Source of the DNA: DATBHZ01 sp036557185
Lineage (GTDB): Bacteria; Actinomycetota; Acidimicrobiia; IMCC26256; JAENVU01
NCBI GenBank assembly: GCA_036557185.1
Contig: DATBHZ010000046.1
Location: forward strand, 1 to 5,708
Length of the DNA: 5,708 bases
Direction of reading: 5' to 3'
Shown: piece by piece, positions 1 through 4,621 of the stretch
Layout: each line of letters starts with the position of its first letter
Position numbering within the stretch: the stretch's first letter is position 1
Notes under the pieces: generated by a model
Told to the model about the DNA's origin: nothing
Databases searched by the model: none
The model's input: the letters and a program-made list of their open reading frames with translations, nothing else
Made by a program: the position numbers and the translations under genes

Positions 1-251
1 GGGTCCTCGAAGATGAGGTTGCCCGGTGGGAGCTCGATGTTCGCCTGGATCAGCTCGAGGATGCCGCCGCGCCCCGAGATGAAGCGCTTCGCGTCGACGA
101 GCCCGGCCTCGCAGTCCGCGTGCCGCGTGACCGCGTAGAAGTCGAGCTTGTCGTTGTGGTAGAGCGGCGCCTCGTCGCGCATGCGTTGGTACAGCGGGTA
201 CGGATCCATCATGTTGATGGCCGTGTACGGGTCGTAGTACAGGTCAGACAT
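1..251 (-). CDS. Cytochrome P450, N-terminal fragment (cut by window edge)
   Basis: Cytochromes P450 are haem monooxygenases that insert one oxygen atom from O2 into a substrate, using electrons from a ferredoxin or similar partner. Reading leftward from ATG at 251, 83 residues are visible before the edge. They begin MSDLYYDPYTAINMMDPYPL and match the usual start of soluble actinobacterial P450s: a D-P-Y/H-P-x-Y helix A entry (about residues 16-21), then an R-x-E-A-P-L-Y segment (about 25-31), then F-Y-A-V-T-R (38-43) leading into the B helix and an F-I-S-G-R-G segment (57-62). The last residues (F-E-D) sit just before the expected D-P-P-E-H-T-R motif. There is no signal peptide or membrane anchor, so a cytosolic enzyme is expected. 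The start is supported by AAGGAG (complement of 258-263), 6 bases upstream. The haem-binding Cys and the I-helix Thr lie outside the window, so integrity and subfamily cannot be judged. The gene is divergent from the SDR at 319 and probably shares its control region. Confidence 0.85.
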   Translation of the reverse strand, partial: MSDLYYDPYTAINMMDPYPLYQRMRDEAPLYHNDKLDFYAVTRHADCEAGLVDAKRFISGRGGILELIQANIELPPGNLIFED

Positions 252-257
252 CCCTGG

Positions 258-263
258 CTCCTT
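258..263 (-). promoter_or_regulatory. Ribosome binding site of the P450 gene
   Basis: The complement reads AAGGAG, a near-perfect Shine-Dalgarno sequence, with 6 bases between it and the ATG at 251. It decides the P450 start. It partly overlaps the tentative -35 of the opposite gene. Confidence 0.75.
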
Positions 264-281
264 GCTCGGACGCCGATTTCG

Positions 282-294
282 CAGCATAGTGCTG
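282..294. promoter_or_regulatory. 13-bp palindrome, possible operator
   Basis: The sequence CAGCATAGTGCTG is a perfect inverted repeat with 5-bp arms and a 3-base centre. It does not extend outward, since the flanking bases mismatch. It lies near the middle of the divergent region and covers the candidate -10 elements of both directions. That is where a dimeric repressor (TetR, GntR or MarR type) would be expected to block both promoters. No regulator gene is visible in the window. A short palindrome of this size can occur by chance, so the operator role is inference. Confidence 0.35.
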
Positions 295-304
295 GCACCA
301 ATTC

Positions 305-315
305 AGGGAGAGGGG
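305..315 (+). promoter_or_regulatory. Ribosome binding site of the first SDR gene
   Basis: The purine run AGGGAGAGGGG lies just before the ATG at 319. Its AGGGAG part ends 8 bases upstream of the start, a normal distance. It supports ATG 319 over the in-frame TTG at 262. Confidence 0.7.
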
Positions 316-318
316 CCC

Positions 319-1059
319 ATGGCGCTGTTGGAAGGCAAGGTCGCGGTCATCACCGGTGCCGGCTCCGGCATGGCGAAGGCCTCGGTGAAGCTGTTCGCAG
401 CCGAAGGCGCTCGCGTCATCGCGGCTGACATCAGCGGCGCCGAGAAGGATGTCGCCGCCGAGGTCGGAGACGCCGTGGTGCCGGTGCACTGCGACGTCAC
501 GCAGGAGGCGGAGGTCGAGGGGCTGATGCGCTCCGCGATCGACGAGTTCGGAAAGCTCGACGCGGTCTTGAACGTCGCGGGGATCGGCGACGCCGCCATG
601 ATCGCCGACATCACCATGGAGCATTACGACCGCGTGATGGACATCGATCTGCGTGGCGTCCTGCTCGGCACGAAGCACGCGGTTCGCACGATGCTCGACC
701 AGGGCGCTGGAGGAGCCATCGTCAACTGGTCGTCGATCGGAGGCTTGAACGCATCGCCGTTCACCGGCGTGTACTCGGCGGCGAAAGCGGGGGTCATCTC
801 CGTGACGAGGACGGCAGCTGTCGAGTACGCCGAGAAGGGCATTCGGGTGAACTGCGTCTGTCCCGGTTACATCAAGACCGAGGGCATGGGTGCGACGCTC
901 GATCACTACCCGGGCGCCGCAGAGCTCACGCCGATGAAGCGGCTCGGCCAGGCACACGAGATCGCCGAGGTTGCCGCCTTCCTGTGCTCCGATCGCGCGT
1001 CGTTCGTTACCGGCGCCATCATCCCCATCGACGGTGGCCGGAGCATCCTGATTCCGTGA
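319..1059 (+). CDS. Classical short-chain dehydrogenase/reductase (SDR)
   Basis: A cytosolic NAD(P)-dependent oxidoreductase of 246 residues, the normal size for classical SDRs, which interconvert alcohols and ketones or aldehydes. The Rossmann nucleotide motif is T12-G-A-G-S-G-M-A19, where the family's third Gly is Ala. Asp37 at the end of strand 2 points to NAD(H) rather than NADP(H). Asp59-Val60 and N85-V-A-G88 (the NNAG equivalent) follow. The active site is Ser139, Tyr152 and Lys156 (Y-S-A-A-K), with P182-G183 and Thr187 downstream and a C-terminal I-D-G-G segment at 237-240. The position normally held by the tetrad Asn (helix 4, usually N-L-x-G) is Asp110 in D-L-R-G. ATG 319 is chosen because of its ribosome binding site and because strand 1 begins about 7 residues in, as usual. 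The stop overlaps the GTG of the molybdenum-hydroxylase gene by 4 bases (GTGA), so the two are co-translated. A role in oxidising an alcohol made by the divergent P450, or feeding the molybdenum enzyme, is inference. The substrate is unknown. Confidence 0.9.
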   Translation: MALLEGKVAVITGAGSGMAKASVKLFAAEGARVIAADISGAEKDVAAEVGDAVVPVHCDVTQEAEVEGLMRSAIDEFGKLDAVLNVAGIGDAAMIADITMEHYDRVMDIDLRGVLLGTKHAVRTMLDQGAGGAIVNWSSIGGLNASPFTGVYSAAKAGVISVTRTAAVEYAEKGIRVNCVCPGYIKTEGMGATLDHYPGAAELTPMKRLGQAHEIAEVAAFLCSDRASFVTGAIIPIDGGRSILIP

Positions 1060-3377
1060 ACGCACCCGCCGCGCGGTATGTCGGTGCGCGCGTCCAGCGG
1101 GTCGAGGATGCGCGGCTCCTGACGGGCCACGGCACATACGTCGACGACATCGCTTTGCCCGGCATGTTGCACGCTCGGTTCGTGCGCAGCCCGTTCGCGC
1201 GGGCGACGATCGGGCAGATCGACGTGTCCGCAGCGCTGGCGATGCCGGGCGTGCGCTACGTGTTCACCGCCCCGGATCTCAATCCCGACGCGAAAGAGCA
1301 GTGGCACACGTCGATGGGACGCGACGGCCCGGAGACCCCGCGCCCGCCGCTCGCGGAGGACGAGGTCCGGTTCGTCGGCGACCCGGTTGCGCTCGTCGTC
1401 GCCGAGACGCTCCCCATCGCGCACGACGCTGCCGATCTCGTCGTGGTCGACTACGACCCGCTCCCGGCCGTCGTCGACTACACGAGCGCGGCCACGCTCG
1501 ACGAGCTGGTCCACGCGGCGCACGGCTCCAATGTCGTCGCCGAGATGGCCGGGCTCCCCCTCGACGCGCTGCAGCAAGAGCTCGATACGGCCGAGCACGT
1601 CGTGACCGAGACGATCTACCAGCACGCGTACGTGCCTGCTCCGCTGGAGTGCCGCGGCCTGATAGTCGACTACTCGCCTGCCACGGGCGAGATGACGATC
1701 CACTCCGCGACGCAGTCCCCGCACGAGGTGCGGTTGTTCTGCTCGCGCCTCCTCGGGATCCCCGAGCATCGCGTCCGCGTCATCATGCGCGACACCGGTG
1801 GCGGCTTCGGCCAGAAGGTCCTCGTGCAGCGTGACGAGATGTGCCTCATGCTCGCCGCGCTCAAGGTCGATGCGCCGGTCAAGTGGGCCGAGGACCGGCG
1901 CGAGAACCTGCTCGCGGCGGGCAAGTCGCGCCAGGAGCACGGCGTGTCGACGATGGCGTTCGACGGGGAAGGCCTGATCACAGCCGCCCACATCGACCTC
2001 GTCCAGGACTGCGGCGCGTATCCGAGCCCCTGGCCGCTGATGACCGCCGCCGCGGTCGGCGTCTTCTTTCCCGGGCCGTACCGGGTGCCGCGCGCGGGGT
2101 TCTCGGTGCAGACCGTGTACACGAACACCGTGGGGCGCACCGCGTATCGCGGGCCCTGGCAGTTCGAGACGCTCGCACGCGAAGTGCTGCTCGACATCGC
2201 TGCCCGCAGGATCGGCATCGATCCGGCCGAGCTGCGTCGGCGGAACATCTTGAAGCACGACGAGCTGCCGTATCGGAACCCGAACGGCATGACGTACGAC
2301 AGCATCTCGCCCCACGAGACGCTCGAACAGGCGCTCGAGATCCTCGGCTACGACGCGTTCCGCGCCGAACAGGCTGCCGAGCGCGAGCAGGGTCGCTATC
2401 TCGGCGTCGGGATGTCCGCCTACGTGGAGCCTTCGACGCCTGGATACGGCTCCTACGGGACGGAGGCGGCGACGATCCGCATCGAGCCGTCGGGCATGAT
2501 CAACGTGTACATCGCCGGCGGGTCGACGGGAAACAGCATCGAGACGACCGTTGTGCAGCTCGCGGCCGACGCGCTCGGGGCGGACCTTGCAGACGTTCAC
2601 ACGATCCAGGGCGATACGGCCGTCACGGGCTTCGGCGCCGGCGCAGCGGGGAGCCGCAGCGGCTCGATGACGGCGGGCGCGATACGCGAGACGGCGCGCA
2701 TCCTGCGCGAACGCATCTGCGCGATCGCGGCGCACAGGCTCGAGGCTTCTGCCGACGACATCGAGCTCTCCGAGAGCCGGGCCTTCGTGCGTGGCACGCC
2801 TGCAATCGGCATCTCGCTCGCCGAGATCGCGAATCTCGCATACTTCCAACCACAGGCGCTTCCCGGCGACGTGCCGGCCGGGCTCGAAGCAAGCGCACGC
2901 TACGCGGCGACGAACGCATCGATCTGGGTGAACGCGACCCACGTGTGCACGTGCGAGGTCGACACGGCGACAGGAGCCGTGCAGCTGCTGCGTTACATCG
3001 TGAGCGAGGACTGCGGCCCGATGATCAACCCCGACGTCGTCGAGGGCCAGATCGCGGGCGGGGTGGTGCAAGGCATCGCAGGCGTGCTGTTCGAGCACCT
3101 CGCGTACGACGACGACGGGAACCCGCTGGCGACGAGCTTCCTGGACTACCTCGTGCCGTCGGCCGCGGAGGTCCCCTCTATCGAGTACGGCCACATCGAG
3201 ACGCCGAGCCCCGGCCCCGGCGGCGTGAAGGGCGTCGGCGAGGGCGGCGCCATCGGTGCACCGGCTGCGGTCGTCAACGCCGTGGCCGACGCGCTCGCGC
3301 CTCTCGGCGTCACGCTCACCCGCCTACCGCTGTCACCGGCGCGCATCATGGAAGCGTTGAACGGCGCGCAACGCTGA
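1056..3377 (+). CDS. Molybdenum hydroxylase large subunit, xanthine dehydrogenase/CoxL superfamily
   Basis: A 773-residue molybdopterin-binding catalytic subunit, the usual length for CoxL-like proteins. The family uses water-derived oxygen to hydroxylate N-heterocycles, purines or aldehydes, normally in complex with FAD and 2Fe-2S subunits. The N-terminal hammerhead domain spans about residues 15-125 (G-T-Y-V-D-D-I, then F-V-R-S-P-F-A-R-A). The Mo-binding domains follow, with Gln189 in Q-H-A-Y-V-P-A-P-L-E, D246-T-G-G-G-F-G-Q-K254, A363-Y-R-G-P-W368, F526-G-A-G-A-A-G-S-R-S535, D652-C-G-P-M-I-N-P, G664-Q-I-A-G-G669, and the catalytic Glu729 in K-G-V-G-E-G-G. It lacks the A-Y-x-C-S-F-R loop of true CO dehydrogenase, so CO oxidation is unlikely. 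The usual G-Q-G-H segment is G492-N-S-I495. The GTG start at 1056 lies in the SDR stop (GTGA overlap). A CGGAG at 1039-1043 is 12 bases away, so translation is probably coupled. No small or medium subunit gene adjoins it here. Family assignment is firm; the substrate is unknown. Confidence 0.92.
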   Translation: MNAPAARYVGARVQRVEDARLLTGHGTYVDDIALPGMLHARFVRSPFARATIGQIDVSAALAMPGVRYVFTAPDLNPDAKEQWHTSMGRDGPETPRPPLAEDEVRFVGDPVALVVAETLPIAHDAADLVVVDYDPLPAVVDYTSAATLDELVHAAHGSNVVAEMAGLPLDALQQELDTAEHVVTETIYQHAYVPAPLECRGLIVDYSPATGEMTIHSATQSPHEVRLFCSRLLGIPEHRVRVIMRDTGGGFGQKVLVQRDEMCLMLAALKVDAPVKWAEDRRENLLAAGKSRQEHGVSTMAFDGEGLITAAHIDLVQDCGAYPSPWPLMTAAAVGVFFPGPYRVPRAGFSVQTVYTNTVGRTAYRGPWQFETLAREVLLDIAARRIGIDPAELRRRNILKHDELPYRNPNGMTYDSISPHETLEQALEILGYDAFRAEQAAEREQGRYLGVGMSAYVEPSTPGYGSYGTEAATIRIEPSGMINVYIAGGSTGNSIETTVVQLAADALGADLADVHTIQGDTAVTGFGAGAAGSRSGSMTAGAIRETARILRERICAIAAHRLEASADDIELSESRAFVRGTPAIGISLAEIANLAYFQPQALPGDVPAGLEASARYAATNASIWVNATHVCTCEVDTATGAVQLLRYIVSEDCGPMINPDVVEGQIAGGVVQGIAGVLFEHLAYDDDGNPLATSFLDYLVPSAAEVPSIEYGHIETPSPGPGGVKGVGEGGAIGAPAAVVNAVADALAPLGVTLTRLPLSPARIMEALNGAQR
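3353..3375. terminator. Stem-loop at the convergent gene ends, possible bidirectional terminator
   Basis: AGCGTTG (3353-3359) pairs perfectly with CAACGCT (3369-3375) around a 9-base loop. The structure lies in the last codons of the molybdenum-hydroxylase gene and includes the T of its TGA stop. It also sits just downstream of the stop of the minus-strand SDR (3381). A hairpin here could end transcription from both sides, as the gap between the two stops is only 3 bases. There is no T-run on either side, so it is not a canonical intrinsic terminator, and it could be a coincidence of codon use. Confidence 0.3.
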
Positions 3378-3380
3378 GGT

Positions 3381-4205
3381 TCACTCGCGTCCGCGGTAGT
3401 CGACCTGGCCCGTCGCCAGGGCGGCAAAGAAGCCACCGTCGATGTCGAGGTTCACGCCGTTGACGTAGCCGGCGGCGGCCGAGCCGAGGAAGGCGAGCGT
3501 CGACGCGACCTCACGTGGCGATACGGCCCGACCGGCCATCTCCCGAATGTTCCAGTCGACGATCTGGTCGCTGGTCGTGGCCCGGAAGTCGCGGAGCAAC
3601 GGCGTGTCGATCGGGCCGGGGCAGACGGCGTTCGTCCGCACACCGTGTCGCATCGTTTCGCGTGACGAGCGGAGGGTGTACCGCTCGACGACCTCCTTCG
3701 AGAAGTTGTACGGACCCTGGCCGAGCGTGTCGGCGTGGTCGTCGAACCATTGCAGCGAAAGGCCCCACGAGTCGGCGATGTCGACGGCCAGGAGCTCGTC
3801 GATCACGTCGGCACGCTTGCGCCACAGGTTCCCGGCGGTCGACGCGGTGTGAACGATCGCGCCGCCCTCGGGCATGCGGTCGAGGAGACTCTCCGACAGC
3901 GTGCGCAGTGCGAGGTAGTTGACGCCGATCACGGTGTGCGGGGGTTGGGTGTCGGCGACGCCTGCGTTGTTGAACAGCGCGTGCACCGGGCCGTCGACCT
4001 CGCCGATCGCGGCGCGCACGGCGGTCTCGTCGGCGAGGTCGGCCTTCACGAAGGCCTGACACGGTCCGTCCGGTCGCGCGAGGTCGAGGACGGTGACGTG
4101 CTCGGCGTCCAGCTCGGCGAGCACCTCGAGCAGGGCCGCGCCGACCCCGCGCGACCCTCCGGTGACAACGACGCGGCGGCCCGTGTATGCGAAAGGTTGC
4201 GTCAC
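3381..4205 (-). CDS. SDR with extended Ser-Tyr spacing, 3-alpha-hydroxysteroid dehydrogenase-like
   Basis: A 274-residue NAD-dependent SDR. The nucleotide motif is T15-G-G-S-R-G-V-G22, with Asp41 at the end of strand 2 (NAD preference), Asp56-Leu57, N79-N-A-G82 and the tetrad Asn96 in V-N-Y-L. The catalytic Ser is probably Ser122 (T-A-S-T-A-G), with Tyr166 and Lys170 in Y-N-F-S-K. P196-G-P-I-D-T-P and a C-terminal D-I-D-G-G-F close the fold. Ser and Tyr are 44 residues apart, against about 13 in classical SDRs. An insertion at this place is known from the 3-alpha-hydroxysteroid dehydrogenase/carbonyl reductase of Comamonas testosteroni (HsdA) and its relatives, so a steroid, terpenoid or other cyclic alcohol or ketone is a reasonable guess, not proof. 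GTG 4205 is chosen because it overlaps the VOC stop (GTGA), has GAGG 6 bases upstream (complement of 4212-4215), and gives the normal short lead before strand 1. There is no Met near the N-terminus. It is the last gene of the minus-strand unit. Confidence 0.88.
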   Translation of the reverse strand: MTQPFAYTGRRVVVTGGSRGVGAALLEVLAELDAEHVTVLDLARPDGPCQAFVKADLADETAVRAAIGEVDGPVHALFNNAGVADTQPPHTVIGVNYLALRTLSESLLDRMPEGGAIVHTASTAGNLWRKRADVIDELLAVDIADSWGLSLQWFDDHADTLGQGPYNFSKEVVERYTLRSSRETMRHGVRTNAVCPGPIDTPLLRDFRATTSDQIVDWNIREMAGRAVSPREVASTLAFLGSAAAGYVNGVNLDIDGGFFAALATGQVDYRGRE

Positions 4206-4621
4206 GCTGCGCCTCGTCCTCCGTAGATCATGAACTCGAGCAGGTTGTCGTCCGGGTCGCGCACGTACACGCTCGATGCGGTCTCGCGGCGGCCGCCCAC
4301 GCGCTCGACGGGACCTTCCTCGGTCGCGACGTTGTTGACTCGCAGGAGCTCGGCGAGATCGTCGGGGCTGCCCTCCCACACGAAGCACAAATCGCCGCAC
4401 GGCGGGGTCGCGGCCGGGGCCCGAAGCGTGAACTCCTTCCGGCGCCACAGGTCGGGCCGATGGAAGTTGATCATCTGCGCCCCCGCGTGGACACACACGA
4501 CCGCCTTCTGCTCGTCGACGTCGAAGCCCATGCCCCGATAGAAGCGCACCATCGCATCGGTGTTCCGCATCGGGAGCGACACGTGGTCGATGGCAGCGAT
4601 GTGTCCCGCTCGTCCGGTCAT
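4202..4621 (-). CDS. VOC family protein (glyoxalase/bleomycin resistance/dioxygenase fold)
   Basis: A 139-residue protein with two beta-alpha-beta-beta-beta modules, the normal single-chain length for the vicinal oxygen chelate superfamily. Members are metal enzymes: lyases, isomerases, epimerases, ring-cleaving dioxygenases and antibiotic-modifying enzymes. Module 1 opens with I-D-H13-V-S-L and contains F-Y-R-G-M-G-F (27-33) and I-N-F-H-R-P (51-56). Module 2 starts at G-D77-L-C-F and ends V-R-D-P-D-D-N-L-L-E129-F. By analogy to FosA-type proteins, the metal ligands would be His13, the residue at position 77, and Glu129. Position 77 is Asp here instead of the usual His, as in a common VOC subgroup with a G-x-x-D-L-C-F pattern. 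ATG 4621 overlaps the amidohydrolase stop by 4 bases (ATGA). There is no clear Shine-Dalgarno, so translational coupling is likely. The open frame continues upstream to 5347, but that part is only the shadow of the amidohydrolase gene. The reaction is unknown; the context suggests an isomerase or cleavage step in catabolism. Confidence 0.88.
   Translation of the reverse strand: MTGRAGHIAAIDHVSLPMRNTDAMVRFYRGMGFDVDEQKAVVCVHAGAQMINFHRPDLWRRKEFTLRAPAATPPCGDLCFVWEGSPDDLAELLRVNNVATEEGPVERVGGRRETASSVYVRDPDDNLLEFMIYGGRGAA

Larger units (their letters stand above)
252..318. promoter_or_regulatory. Divergent intergenic control region between the P450 and SDR genes
   Basis: These 67 bases separate two divergent start codons and must hold the promoters for both directions unless these lie inside the genes. 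For the plus strand, a weak sigma70-like pair can be drawn: TTGCTC (262-267) and CATAGT (285-290) with a 17-base spacer, which places transcription start near 297. For the minus strand, TATGCT (complement of 283-288) fits the TAnnnT actinobacterial -10 pattern, but no good -35 sits at the right distance. The two -10 candidates overlap each other and the 13-bp palindrome at 282-294. Matches to consensus are modest (3/6 and 4/6 for the plus pair), so the exact elements are tentative. That the region is regulatory follows mainly from gene orientation. Confidence 0.45.

Noticed and set aside
262..318. Upstream in-frame TTG start for the first SDR
   Set aside because: It would overlap the P450 ribosome binding site and add 19 residues without SDR character. 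ATG 319 has its own strong ribosome binding site.
984..1055. Earlier GTG start for the Mo hydroxylase
   Set aside because: The added residues are the frame-shifted shadow of the SDR C-terminus. GTG 1056 gives the family's normal N-terminus and a standard 4-base overlap.
244..1137. 297-codon open frame on the minus strand covering the first SDR
   Set aside because: It is antisense to an intact SDR with all catalytic motifs, has no recognisable fold, and would overlap the P450 start.
2634..2645. GC-only palindromic stretch in the Mo-hydroxylase gene
   Set aside because: It is explained by Gly/Ala codons in the F-G-A-G-A-A-G-S-R-S motif; such runs are common in GC-rich coding DNA.
906..3194. 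762-codon open frame on the minus strand, opposite the Mo-hydroxylase gene
   Set aside because: The translation is a low-complexity mix of Arg, Asp, His and Val with no family motifs. It is the expected antisense shadow of a GC-rich gene whose plus-strand product has clear, ordered motifs.
1056..3377. Aerobic CO dehydrogenase large subunit (coxL)
   Set aside because: The Cu-binding Cys loop A-Y-x-C-S-F-R is absent (A-Y-R-G-P-W instead) and the coxM/coxS neighbours are missing.
1841..3463. 540-codon open frame on the plus strand in another frame of the Mo-hydroxylase gene
   Set aside because: It is Arg-rich with no recognisable domain and lies wholly over motif-bearing codons of the real gene, continuing into the opposite-strand SDR.
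3735..4226. 163-codon open frame on the plus strand opposite the second SDR
   Set aside because: The composition is Val/Arg/Asp/His-rich with no motif, and the opposite strand carries a convincing SDR.
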